A stretch of 44,600 nucleotides of DNA from Chthonomonas calidirosea T49. GTDB taxonomy: Bacteria; Armatimonadota; Chthonomonadetes; Chthonomonadales; Chthonomonadaceae. The stretch spans positions 2,146,633 to 2,191,232 of the forward strand of contig NC_021487.1 of NCBI RefSeq assembly GCF_000427095.1, read 5' to 3'. How positions within the stretch are numbered: position 1 is the stretch's first letter; the number at the start of each line of letters is the position of its first letter. The position numbers and the translations under genes were made by a program. The notes under the pieces are model-generated. The model saw only the letters and a program-made list of their open reading frames with translations. It had not been told where the DNA came from and did not search any database. Of the stretch, positions 8,824-17,866 are shown piece by piece.

Positions 8824-10107
8824 TTACTCCAATATCTCCAGATCGCGCAATCGGCGACTATAGGGACCACCGCGCTCAAGGGCCATGGCTTGACGAATGC
8901 GCCGGATAACACGGCGCGATATCTCGGGGAAGGTAAGCTCGCCCGCCAAGATGCGGACGGCCGTGCGCGTGGCGTAAGGCCGTAGAATTCCGTGCCGATA
9001 GCAGAAGCCTGGCCAGCGATAGAAAAAGCGCGCAAACCTCAGGGCATCGTCGAAATTGGCGCGAAACGCCTTACCAATGGCCTCGGTATAGGCCGCTGTG
9101 CGCCCCTCAATGATCGCCTCTGCCGCAATCGAGCCGCTCTTGATGGCTGAGTAGATGCCATCGCCAAAAAACGGATTGATGAGCCCCGCAGCATCTCCCA
9201 CCAACAGAATGTTCGCACGATGGTTTTGCACCGTGTCTAGCCCATTCCAGATAGGCAACGGATGGGCATGAAAAACCAGCTCCTCTTCCCGATACGGCAC
9301 GTTAAGATAGCGCAGGTAGTCTAGAATCGTTTTTCGCAGTTCGGCACGTAGATTCGGGTCGCCATGCACACTTAAGCCCTTTGGCCGAAAACAGCCGGCC
9401 CCAACGTTGAGATGATCTTCTTTTGGGAAGACCCAAGCGTAGCCGCCCTGCACCACCCCAAACTCTAAATGGGCTATTTCTGGGCGCAGGTCTTCGTGGC
9501 CTTCACCCCATCGGTGAGGCACCTCTACCTCGATGGCGATGGCGATGGCACGTTCGCTTCTTAAACCTACTTGGCGCGCCACCACACCGTTTGCGCCGTC
9601 GGCCCCTATTAAGAAATCACAGGTAGCGCTCCACATACCCGTCTCACCCTCTGCAGTAACGCAAATAGGGCCTCTATCCCCACACTCTACACGGCGCACC
9701 GTTAGGGCATCGCGCAGTTCGGCTCCGGCGCGGGCAGCCCGTTGGGCCAGCGCGTTGTCAAAGATAGAACGTTGCACCATCCAAAGCTCAAGGTCGGCCG
9801 AGCTATCCTCGTCTGCGGGTCCGTGGTTAAGAGGGGCGAGGTAGGGGGTAGCAAAGCGAAATGTGTGGCGCAGATAGCGCACCTTCGCTTCCACAAAGGT
9901 CTCCGGTGCTAGATCTTGGGCGACATCTATTTGCAAAAGTTGACGTACCGTGATGGGCATGCCACCACCACAGGTTTTATGGCGTGGCAGCTTGCGACGT
10001 TCCAAAAGGGCCACGCGGACTCCGTGACGTGCCAGCTCCCATGCGGCTGTTGTCCCTGCTGGACCAGCACCTACCACAATAGCATCGTAATGTGCGTTGT
10101 GCCTCAT
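8824..10107 (-). CDS. Geranylgeranyl reductase family FAD-dependent oxidoreductase
   Basis: A 427-residue flavoprotein of the GGR/PHBH-like family, which saturates isoprenoid chains of quinones, lipids or carotenoids, or oxidises related substrates. The N-terminal FAD-binding GxGxxG reads AIVVGAGPAGTTAAWELA and is followed by LLERRKLPRHKTCGGGMP, a stretch typical of GGR proteins. A second FAD contact, ILLVGDAAGLINPFFGDGI, is present in the middle, and WVFPKEDHLNVGAG precedes it. The C-terminus has the expected helical region. It is 33 bp downstream of an exported barrel-like protein and 4 bp upstream of the dehydrogenase gene. Neither neighbour identifies the substrate; menaquinone or membrane-lipid modification are plausible in a thermophile. 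Confidence 0.88.
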   Translation of the reverse strand: MRHNAHYDAIVVGAGPAGTTAAWELARHGVRVALLERRKLPRHKTCGGGMPITVRQLLQIDVAQDLAPETFVEAKVRYLRHTFRFATPYLAPLNHGPADEDSSADLELWMVQRSIFDNALAQRAARAGAELRDALTVRRVECGDRGPICVTAEGETGMWSATCDFLIGADGANGVVARQVGLRSERAIAIAIEVEVPHRWGEGHEDLRPEIAHLEFGVVQGGYAWVFPKEDHLNVGAGCFRPKGLSVHGDPNLRAELRKTILDYLRYLNVPYREEELVFHAHPLPIWNGLDTVQNHRANILLVGDAAGLINPFFGDGIYSAIKSGSIAAEAIIEGRTAAYTEAIGKAFRANFDDALRFARFFYRWPGFCYRHGILRPYATRTAVRILAGELTFPEISRRVIRRIRQAMALERGGPYSRRLRDLEILE

Positions 10108-10140
10108 CCTGTGCTCCTTTTAAATGGTGGCATATTCTTC

Positions 10141-11481
10141 TTATCTGTCCGTGGTCTGTTGAGTTAAGCGTTCCTCATTGGGCGCGATATCCGCCGTATT
10201 CGTCCCTTCTGCCGGAGATTTCGGCTTGAAGAAGTCGTAGGTAACCACCTGTACATACTGCCCGGGCCCGGCGCGGTCGTGAAACCAGCGGCTATCTAAG
10301 GAGGTGTGCGGGCTTACCAGAGCTTCGGCTTGCAGATACCATGGCTCCTCACGCACCACACATCGAACCCCCGGTCCGCTTGTCTGCCCCCACGACTCCA
10401 ATCGAAACTCGTACTCGTTGCGTACAAGCCCCTGTACATCGAGAGTGCGTATGCGAACGGCACGCACCTGCCCTACCAAGACATCGCCGTGCGCTGGCTT
10501 TTTATCCTCATTGAGGAGTAGGTGCAGGATAGGAATTTGGGCAGTGAACCCTTCCGGTCGTCGTGAATAGTCAATGTCGTAACGCCCAAAAACACGCGTT
10601 ACCGGCCCAGGCCGAAACTGAATTGCAATACCGGTAAAATCGGGTTCGGAGCGCTTGTGTTCGTAGAAGAGCCCCACATTGAACTCGCCGATCTGTTTGC
10701 CTAAATAGACGTTATAGCCTGGCTCCCCTGGTTGGCCTACAGGATAGCGCCGCACAGCGAGGTCGCCGGCACGCGTCTCAAAGCGCCAGCCGTCGCCAAA
10801 ATGGGTTCGATAGAACGCATATGCCTCGATAACCGTCCCCTTCGGGTTGTCGCCATGGCTAAACCCGGCGGCGCGCCCAGTCCAATGGGCTCCCCAACCC
10901 CCATAGGAGGCCACCTCTCCCTCCAGCACGATAGACCGATAGTCGCTCTCCGCATGCGAAATGTAGAGATCGCGATTGTCCGGAACCGTGTCAAAAAGCG
11001 CTATGGCATCGGGGAAAGGGAAGTGAAGGTAGCGTACGTGCCCTATTCGCAAACTCACTCCCCCCTCCATATGGTGCCCTCGGTACTGATCGTAAGCTTC
11101 CAGATAGAACTCATCGGGTATCACCTGGGCGAACTTGTTGTTATTCCTTTTACGAAACTCCAGGCGTGCCCGCAAGCCAGGTAGTAGGTCTACGAATCCG
11201 CCAAAGATAAGGTTTTGAAAAGTAAAGCGGTCCGACCAGGCTTTCACACCAATCGAAAGATCAAAATAGCCGCGCCATGGGCCGATGAAGTCCGTATGCC
11301 AACCGTAGTGGGGTGGCTTCATGAGACCACTTGGGTTTATCTCCGGTTCGAGGGTTGTGGTATAGGGCAACGGTGTGGAAGGATAGTGGAGATCACCGGT
11401 TGTCTGGGCGCGAGCTCGATAGAGCGAGGAGAGAAGCACAAAACCCATAAAAAAGCGCCAAAAAGGGCGGCGTAACGCCAT
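10141..11481 (-). CDS. Exported, probable outer-membrane beta-barrel protein
   Basis: I do not recognise a family. The 446-residue protein has an N-terminal signal peptide (Arg-rich start, hydrophobic FFMGFVLLSSLY, cleavage near ARAQ). The body is rich in aromatic residues and alternating polar/hydrophobic stretches, for example RGYFDLSIGVKAW, LRARLEFRKRNNNKF, VSLRIGHVRYLHF, NVGLFYEHKRSEPDF and VTRVFGRYDIDYSRR. These resemble amphipathic strands of an outer-membrane barrel, and the strand-turn-strand spacing runs along most of the length. The C-terminal 30 residues are polar and disordered. This fits a diderm organism. It lies within the minus-strand gene run, 39 bp after the ADP-ribosylglycohydrolase. 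Alternatives are a porin-like channel or a large soluble beta-protein. Confidence 0.6.
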   Translation of the reverse strand: MALRRPFWRFFMGFVLLSSLYRARAQTTGDLHYPSTPLPYTTTLEPEINPSGLMKPPHYGWHTDFIGPWRGYFDLSIGVKAWSDRFTFQNLIFGGFVDLLPGLRARLEFRKRNNNKFAQVIPDEFYLEAYDQYRGHHMEGGVSLRIGHVRYLHFPFPDAIALFDTVPDNRDLYISHAESDYRSIVLEGEVASYGGWGAHWTGRAAGFSHGDNPKGTVIEAYAFYRTHFGDGWRFETRAGDLAVRRYPVGQPGEPGYNVYLGKQIGEFNVGLFYEHKRSEPDFTGIAIQFRPGPVTRVFGRYDIDYSRRPEGFTAQIPILHLLLNEDKKPAHGDVLVGQVRAVRIRTLDVQGLVRNEYEFRLESWGQTSGPGVRCVVREEPWYLQAEALVSPHTSLDSRWFHDRAGPGQYVQVVTYDFFKPKSPAEGTNTADIAPNEERLTQQTTDR

Positions 11482-11520
11482 AGAGCAAGCCTCCTAAGAG
11501 ATTGAGGTGGAGTTTTTAGT

Positions 11521-13668
11521 TTACCACTTGGTATTGCCCACATCCGGCATGAGACGGCCTTCTTGGTCGGCAAAAAGCAGGGCAAAGGCAAAGGGGTCTT
11601 TGCCACGCACCCATTTCACCAGCACGCGATTGGACCCCTGACGCAAAAGCACATCCACTCCCCAGACGCTACCGATAGGGGTGGGGCGAAATGGACGTCG
11701 TTCAAACCGCGCCAACACCCTTTGCCCATTCAGCCAAACCTTAACGCCGCTGTTGGTTGCCGCAACGAGCCGCGCGGGGCGCTCCGAGGGAACATATACG
11801 GTTGTCTGCCCGTAGCAGACGCCCGGGGAGCCATGAAAGAGAGGCTCAAGGTCTAAGACCAGTTCCGGAAAACTCCGACGCTCCCATCGCACGATCTGGC
11901 CAAGCCGCCCTGTGTAGGTCTCATAGAGTTCCGGTCGGCTCTCCGGCGCATAGACCCGGTCGAACCCTTCGGTTTCGGAATTTTCGAAGGTTCCCACAAC
12001 CCACCAGCAGGAAGCTCCAGGAACAAGGAACTGTGCCGATAGAGACGCTTCGCCCGACTCCGGTAGAAGCGCGATGGTAAGCGGGTTTACTATCTCAATA
12101 ACCCCCTGACCACTAGGGACAGCAAGGGTGAACGTCGTCTGCAGCCGCCCTTGGGGGGCGATGACTTGGCGGCTTCCAAAACCGGGTGGCATGGTGATCT
12201 GCCACCCAGATGGCGCCATCACTTGTACTTTTCCGATGAAGGGCTCCTGGCTTTGGTTGGCTATCGCCAACTGGAACGATTTGGGTTGAAGGTGGGATAC
12301 CGCGAGAACCTCACCTGCGTCCAGCGAGAGGAGATAAGGCCCTACGCGCCGCTCCATGAGGTAGGGAGGATAGACAAGCAGGGGCTTGACGAGACGATTA
12401 TCGGCCCACGCGATGGCCTGGGTTACATCGGTAACAGCTGTGGCACTACGAGGCGTAGACGGATCGGGTGAAAGGTCGGTCTCTTTCACGGTTGGGGTAG
12501 GTTCGCTTGAGGACGATGGCGGGTTTTCCTCCGAGAGCTCAACGACAGCTTCTTGAGGTGGTTGTTCGTTTAAGCCCACGTCGGCTGCAGAGGAGGCCTG
12601 CCCTTCAGAGGCTGCGTTGGAGGGCACTGGCGAGGAATCTGTTGGCGATTCTGCTGTCTCTTCAATCAGGGCGAGATGAGGCACATAGGTCTCGATGAAG
12701 TGTGTTCCCACGGTGGCGAGCCGTTCCGCTATGTCGTGAAGAGAGCTAGGTACAGGAAGCTGGCGCAGACCCGGCCCTGGAATGAACATCTCTCCTAGGG
12801 GCTGTTTCCAAAGCTCAGGTAGTTGGTCGTAACCATACAAGATGCCCTTAACCGCGCCTATGGCTCCTCCCACAAACTCCGTGTCGTAGCCACAATTTAC
12901 AGCGTTACACAGGGCCGTTTCAAAATCTTGAAAGCCGTAAAGCAGCCCGATCGTAAAGAACCCTATATTTTGGGCCGCGTCAGAAAAGTTTGGGTCGCCA
13001 ACCTCTTTAAGAACGGCCTCACGTGCCGCCAACCACCCTTGTGCCCGAAAGGCCGCGTCGAGCACCGCTTTCACGGCGCGCGCCACACGACAGTGACGGG
13101 GGATCATGGCCAGCCCAATAACGCATAGAGCTCGTGGCTCGGTGAGAAAAAAGGCAGCGCTGCCCAGCGCTGCCAAAAACATGGCAGCCCAAACGCCCTC
13201 CATTCCGTGGTCTATGCGCGCATCGCGAGCGGCAAATGCAGCGGCCACTTGCGGTGCCCCCGGTAAAAGCAGAGCCCAGATGTCGGCGCGCAGAGCGCCT
13301 CCTGTGCTGTTGTGAAACCAGTTGGAGTAGGTGCCCGAAGCGGGAGGCTCTAAACCACGCGCCCAGTTCCATTGAGCGTAGCCGAACTCGTCTTGCCAAT
13401 AGTCTAGGTGGCTTTGCCAAGCCTTCATGAGATCGGCATCGGTTACACCGGTACCCACTTTTTCGAGGGTATCGAGCCAGACGACCGAAAAGTCGAGTCC
13501 AACCCCCGCTGCATGCTGGGCAGGGATCGGGTTATAGTAGCGTAAGTTGGAGGGCACGGTGCGCCCACGAACGACAATTCCCAAGGTTACACCGGCGCAT
13601 TTTCCCCACCAAGCTCCTTTCACCTTGTCGAAATACGCCTTTTTCGTTAGCGTGAGCGCTGCAGGCAT
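11521..13668 (-). CDS. ADP-ribosylglycohydrolase-like domain fused to C-terminal beta domains
   Basis: The first 330 residues resemble ADP-ribosylglycohydrolases, which hydrolyse ADP-ribosyl linkages or related N-glycosidic bonds. The family start motif KGAWWGKCAGVTLG is at about residues 15-28. The metal-binding helix appears as NCGYDTEFVGGAIGAVKGILYG, where DTE replaces the usual DTD. The usual early DDT motif is replaced by GLDFSVVWLDTL. A Ser/Pro/Glu-rich linker (about 345-420) connects to two beta-rich parts. The last one (about 590-710), with GVKVWLNGQRVL and LRQGSNRVLVKWV, resembles carbohydrate- or PA14-like modules of planctomycete and armatimonad proteins. Total length is 715 residues, more than twice a stand-alone glycohydrolase. 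No signal peptide is evident. Given the altered motifs, the activity is unproven. Confidence 0.78.
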   Translation of the reverse strand: MPAALTLTKKAYFDKVKGAWWGKCAGVTLGIVVRGRTVPSNLRYYNPIPAQHAAGVGLDFSVVWLDTLEKVGTGVTDADLMKAWQSHLDYWQDEFGYAQWNWARGLEPPASGTYSNWFHNSTGGALRADIWALLLPGAPQVAAAFAARDARIDHGMEGVWAAMFLAALGSAAFFLTEPRALCVIGLAMIPRHCRVARAVKAVLDAAFRAQGWLAAREAVLKEVGDPNFSDAAQNIGFFTIGLLYGFQDFETALCNAVNCGYDTEFVGGAIGAVKGILYGYDQLPELWKQPLGEMFIPGPGLRQLPVPSSLHDIAERLATVGTHFIETYVPHLALIEETAESPTDSSPVPSNAASEGQASSAADVGLNEQPPQEAVVELSEENPPSSSSEPTPTVKETDLSPDPSTPRSATAVTDVTQAIAWADNRLVKPLLVYPPYLMERRVGPYLLSLDAGEVLAVSHLQPKSFQLAIANQSQEPFIGKVQVMAPSGWQITMPPGFGSRQVIAPQGRLQTTFTLAVPSGQGVIEIVNPLTIALLPESGEASLSAQFLVPGASCWWVVGTFENSETEGFDRVYAPESRPELYETYTGRLGQIVRWERRSFPELVLDLEPLFHGSPGVCYGQTTVYVPSERPARLVAATNSGVKVWLNGQRVLARFERRPFRPTPIGSVWGVDVLLRQGSNRVLVKWVRGKDPFAFALLFADQEGRLMPDVGNTKW

Positions 13669-13688
13669 CTACGATCTCCTCCTACGGG

Positions 13689-16475
13689 CTAACCGGTGTT
13701 GCGTAGCCCCGCCGCTATACCGTTGATGGTGGCCGCGATAGCGTAGTCGAGATCCTCTTGATCTGCCGCCGCCTCCGGCTGCAACGCACGTTTTCGACGC
13801 AACAGCTCTACCTGGATGAGGCTCATGGGGTCTACGTAGGGGTTGCGCAGGCGGATGGAGGCGGCGAGAGTGGGGTTTTCTTCTAAAAGCGTACGTTGAC
13901 CGGTGATGCGCAGCACCATTTGAGCCGTGCGATGGAACTCCTCCATAATCAGGTTATAGACACGCTCCGCAAGCGCCCTATCCTTTACCAAAGAGGCGTA
14001 GCGCCAGGCGATGTTGGGGTCTCCTTTGGCAAGTCCGGTCTCCACATTGCGGATCATATCCTCAAACAGAGGAAACTTGCGCATCATTGTCTGCAGCAGC
14101 GCTTCGTGGTTAGGGTTCGCCTGGATAAACTGTTCTAAGGCATAGCCCACCCCAAAGTAAGCCGGCAACACATGTCGGCTTTGCATCCATCCGAACACCC
14201 AAGGAATGGCGCGTAGGTCTTCCAGGTTTCGTTTTTCGCTTCGCCGTGGTGGACGGGAAGCGATACGGGCATGGGCCAGCTCCTCAACAGGGGTGGCCTG
14301 CTCATAGTAAGTGAGAACCTCTGGATTCTCTGCGATGTGCTTCCGATAAAAGGCAAATGCCTTCTGCGACATCCACTCCATGGCGGCCTCCCACTCCGGC
14401 TCGATCACGGCTCCCCACCCACCGGCTCTGGTCAGCGCCTCTAAGGCAGCGGCCACCATAAGCTCCAGGTTGCGCTCGGCGATCTGTTCGTCAGCATACT
14501 TCCAATTGAGTACCTCACCCTGCTCGGTAATGCGAATGGAGCCGAGAAAGGCATGCGGAGGCTGGGCGGTAATGGCCCGATGGGTTGGCCCTCCTCCACG
14601 CCCCACGGTGCCACCTCTCCCGTGAAACAGGCGTAGCCGTACGTTACACTCCGCTGCAACCTGATGTAAAGCTCGATGCGCTTTAAAGATCTCCCATGTG
14701 GAGGTGAGCATGCCGCCATCCTTGTTCGAGTCGGAATAGCCGAGCATGACTTCTTGCTGACGCCCCCATGTATCGAGGAGACGAGAATACTCTGGAGAAC
14801 TCCAAAGCTCCCTGCAAATCTGCGGCGCGTTCCGAAGGTCTTGAATGGTTTCAAAGAGAGGCACCGGCATCAGACCGGGGTCATCGCCTTCGGCCTCAAC
14901 GCGAATGCCACAGCTACGTGCAAGCCAAATGGTATTCCAAATGTCTTGCACGCTGGTGGCTCCGCTGATCACGTAGGCCCGAATAGCTTGCGGCGGATAC
15001 TTGCGTTTTAGGGCGGCGACGGCTCGAAGCGTGTCCAACAGTTGTATGGTTTGTGAGGAGGGCGGAGGAATCTCGCCCACTTGGGTGGAAGCAGCTTGGG
15101 CTAGCTCCTGAATAGCTTTAGCGTGAACGCGTGCATGCTGGCGCAGGTCCAGCGTGTGCAGATGAAAGCCAAAAGTGTCTACCTGTCTTATGAGCGGGTC
15201 GAGATAGAGGCGGGCAAGCTGCTGGGCCTTGTTAGCCTGCAGGCTGTCACGAACGAGAAGCAGATCGGCCTTGAAAGCCTCGGCGTTAGGATAAGCTATG
15301 GAGGCATCACCAGCAAGAACGGCACGAAGCCTTTGGGCCACATAGCTTAGGAAGAAGCGGTAAACCTCCTCTCGCGATCGGGCGCGAGCCTGCTTCTCCT
15401 CCAACGGATGTTGCTGCTCGTAGCGTGCCAAAGCCTCTGTGAGCGCATGCGAAACGCCCGCCTGTCTTACAGAAAGACTGAGGCGCGCTATTAATCCCTC
15501 TATCTGCTGCAGATAGTGATCCAAAATAATCTGTCGTGCCATTTCGAGGGCATCCTGAACAGTGCCCCCATGCACATAGGGGTTGCCATCTCCATCCCCT
15601 CCAATCCAGCTGCCAAATCGTAGCACGGTGGGCAGCTGGGAGGGCGTTAGGGCAACACCGTAAACCCGTTGAAAGGCCTCGGCCAGGCCCTCATAAAATC
15701 GTGGCAGGGTGGTGAAGAGGGACGTTGGGTAGTAGTCGAGTCCCATGCGTATCTCATCTTGAACCGTTGGAGCCCGCCGGCGCACCTCATCGGTCTGCCA
15801 GAGCTCGGTGATCGCCGCGGCGATCAAGCCCTCGCGCTCGCGCGCCTCCGCATCGGTCAGGGGAAGCCAGTCGATCCGTTCGATCTGCGTGGCGATTTGA
15901 CGGCGTTTATACAACACGGTGCGGCGTGCCACCTCGGTTGGGTGCGCCGTAAATGTGGGGATCACCTCCACTTTGCTGAGATACTCCAACGCTTCCTGAG
16001 CCCCAATGCCCCCTCTTTTCATGCGCAAGAGGGTTCCCTCCATCGATCCGGGTTGGGGAACGTGATTCGGCGCAACACGGGCCGCACGTAAACGCCTTTT
16101 GCGGTGGTTCGCCTCCGCCAAATTCGTTAGCTCAAAGTAGATAGAGAACGCTTTGGTAACCTGGTAGGCACGGGATACCGAGAGAGAACGAATGCACGCC
16201 TCCATGGCCGCGAGAGCGTCTTCCGCGCTTTCGCCCGCTTGCAGTCTTTCACGATAACCAATAGCCGTTTGGCGCAGCGTCTCTACCGTGTCGTACAGAG
16301 AGGGGTCGGCCTGCTCCTTCAGCGTCCATCCCAATAGGCGGCCAAGGCAGCGGACATCGCGGCGCAGCGGCGCAAACTTTTTTTCTGGGTCGTCGGTTAA
16401 TAGCTCTTCGAGTCGTGCGTGCTGATCTTCGGCGCTCCAAAGCGGACGGGGCTGTTCCTGAGAAATCTCTTCCAT
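13689..16475 (-). CDS. ppc: Phosphoenolpyruvate carboxylase
   Basis: PEP carboxylase adds bicarbonate to phosphoenolpyruvate to give oxaloacetate, replenishing the TCA cycle. The 928-residue length fits. Diagnostic motifs are TFTAHPTEVARRTVL with the catalytic His at about residue 178, GSWIGGDGDGNPYV, MLGYSDSNKDGGMLTSTW, the Gly-rich loop FHGRGGTVGRGGGPTHRAI at about 617-635, and the C-terminal LRNPYVDPMSLIQVELL ending in RNTG, the tetrapeptide tail of the family. The ATG has no strong Shine-Dalgarno. The gene sits 56 bp after the aminopeptidase gene and 20 bp before the glycohydrolase gene on the same strand. Allosteric regulation is expected from the family but not readable here. Confidence 0.97.
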   Translation of the reverse strand: MEEISQEQPRPLWSAEDQHARLEELLTDDPEKKFAPLRRDVRCLGRLLGWTLKEQADPSLYDTVETLRQTAIGYRERLQAGESAEDALAAMEACIRSLSVSRAYQVTKAFSIYFELTNLAEANHRKRRLRAARVAPNHVPQPGSMEGTLLRMKRGGIGAQEALEYLSKVEVIPTFTAHPTEVARRTVLYKRRQIATQIERIDWLPLTDAEAREREGLIAAAITELWQTDEVRRRAPTVQDEIRMGLDYYPTSLFTTLPRFYEGLAEAFQRVYGVALTPSQLPTVLRFGSWIGGDGDGNPYVHGGTVQDALEMARQIILDHYLQQIEGLIARLSLSVRQAGVSHALTEALARYEQQHPLEEKQARARSREEVYRFFLSYVAQRLRAVLAGDASIAYPNAEAFKADLLLVRDSLQANKAQQLARLYLDPLIRQVDTFGFHLHTLDLRQHARVHAKAIQELAQAASTQVGEIPPPSSQTIQLLDTLRAVAALKRKYPPQAIRAYVISGATSVQDIWNTIWLARSCGIRVEAEGDDPGLMPVPLFETIQDLRNAPQICRELWSSPEYSRLLDTWGRQQEVMLGYSDSNKDGGMLTSTWEIFKAHRALHQVAAECNVRLRLFHGRGGTVGRGGGPTHRAITAQPPHAFLGSIRITEQGEVLNWKYADEQIAERNLELMVAAALEALTRAGGWGAVIEPEWEAAMEWMSQKAFAFYRKHIAENPEVLTYYEQATPVEELAHARIASRPPRRSEKRNLEDLRAIPWVFGWMQSRHVLPAYFGVGYALEQFIQANPNHEALLQTMMRKFPLFEDMIRNVETGLAKGDPNIAWRYASLVKDRALAERVYNLIMEEFHRTAQMVLRITGQRTLLEENPTLAASIRLRNPYVDPMSLIQVELLRRKRALQPEAAADQEDLDYAIAATINGIAAGLRNTG

Positions 16476-16531
16476 GTCTATTGATCTTACTGCTTTTCTG
16501 CCCTTTTTACAAGGGCTGCCATCTTACAAAT

Positions 16532-17857
16532 CTATTCCAACTCCGCGTCAACGGAAAGCGCATTGCCTAGTTCCCGCAGCCCCGATTCGGTTACCAGATA
16601 GTCGTTTTCCAAACGCACCCCGATTCTCTCCTCTGGAAGATAGATACCGGGCTCGAGGGTAAAAACCGCGCCGGGTTGCAACGGTTCGTAGCGTTCTCCC
16701 ACATCATGCACATCGAGCCCTAGATGATGCCCTGCCCCATGCGGCATAAAGGTGTCCATCGTCCGCTCTTCGCCGTGCGCATCGGGAGCTCGCAAGGGAT
16801 GATCTTTCAGAAACGCTTTACAGCGCATATTCAGATCGTCTAGCGAGTCGACCCCGGGGCGATAGGAGCTAACCAGGTATTTCAGAGCAGCGGCCACAAG
16901 CCCATATATCTCACGCTGGCGTTCGGAGGGTTTACCCCCTACAATGAAGGTGCGCGTAAGGTCGGCTGTGTAGGCTCTTACCTGCGCCCCGATATCCACA
17001 ACGACGGTTTCGCCGTTTTCCATGCGCTTGTTGTTGTTCGTGTAGTGGAGGATCGTGGCGTTAATGCCGCTGCCGATGATAGGGGCAAAGCCTAAGTTCG
17101 CTCCATGGCGCCGAAAGGTGTGAAGCACCTCGGCCTCGACCTCATATTCGTAGCGCCCATCTCCTTCATGAATGAGATTGCGTGCGGCGCGGAGGGCTGC
17201 ATCGGTAATGGCGATGGCCTGCTCGATGCACTCTATTTCTGCGGGCGATTTGATCATACGCAGTTTTGCTAGTCCTGGGCCGAGGTCGCGAAACTGCGCC
17301 GTCGGTGCCATCTGGCGAATGCGCTCGATAAGCGCATAATCCGGTGAAAACCGCGCATCCTCGCCATAGGGTGCAACAACGTAGAGCGTTGGGCAGTACG
17401 ACAGCCACGTGGTTAGCAGCCCCCAAAGACGGCCTGCCTCTAACGTCGCCTCGATGCCGGTAAGCTTCTGGGTCTCCTCCCCAGGGCCGAGTTGGGGGCC
17501 TGTCCAAAGCTCCCAGGAGGGATTGCGGGCAGGCAGAAAAAGGATTTCTCGCACCTGTTTGCTCAGACCCGTATTCCCCGCTTGTGGAGGCAAGCCATCC
17601 GGCAGCATCGCAAGAAAAGCTCCTGGCGTCTGCACACCGGTGAGGTAGTAGAAGGCACTATTCTGCCGATAGGGTAGAGGCCCTCTAAACTCTCTCTCTG
17701 TGGCGCCGCGCACCAGCACGATACCATCCGGATAGGTTTCGCGTAAGGCTTTGCGACGCTTACGGAACTCCTCTACCGGGAAATCATCCAACGGTAGAGG
17801 AGGCGTATAGACCAGCTTTTGAGAAGCGGGATCCGAAGGCGGATTCGAGACGATCAT
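16532..17857 (-). CDS. pepP: M24B metallopeptidase, Xaa-Pro aminopeptidase
   Basis: Aminopeptidase P removes N-terminal residues preceding proline. The 441-residue protein has the AMP_N domain (about 20-170, with RGATEREFRGPLPYRQNSAF and YYLTGVQTPGAFL) followed by the pita-bread catalytic domain. The five metal ligands can be identified in order: two Asp in DIGAQVRAYTADLTRTF, His in GAGHHLGLDVHD, Glu in FTLEPGIYLP, and Glu in IGVRLENDYLV. It starts 9 bp after the phytanoyl-CoA dioxygenase-like gene stops, so the two are probably cotranscribed. The symbol is a family-level assignment; a Xaa-Pro dipeptidase specificity cannot be excluded from sequence alone. Confidence 0.92.
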   Translation of the reverse strand: MIVSNPPSDPASQKLVYTPPLPLDDFPVEEFRKRRKALRETYPDGIVLVRGATEREFRGPLPYRQNSAFYYLTGVQTPGAFLAMLPDGLPPQAGNTGLSKQVREILFLPARNPSWELWTGPQLGPGEETQKLTGIEATLEAGRLWGLLTTWLSYCPTLYVVAPYGEDARFSPDYALIERIRQMAPTAQFRDLGPGLAKLRMIKSPAEIECIEQAIAITDAALRAARNLIHEGDGRYEYEVEAEVLHTFRRHGANLGFAPIIGSGINATILHYTNNNKRMENGETVVVDIGAQVRAYTADLTRTFIVGGKPSERQREIYGLVAAALKYLVSSYRPGVDSLDDLNMRCKAFLKDHPLRAPDAHGEERTMDTFMPHGAGHHLGLDVHDVGERYEPLQPGAVFTLEPGIYLPEERIGVRLENDYLVTESGLRELGNALSVDAELE

Positions 17858-17866
17858 GTTTTTGCG

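Noticed and set aside
8820-9035. 72-codon N-terminal extension of the mannitol-1-phosphate dehydrogenase-like protein
   Set aside because: It lies entirely inside the upstream flavoprotein gene, and a good Shine-Dalgarno plus the Rossmann start mark 8819.
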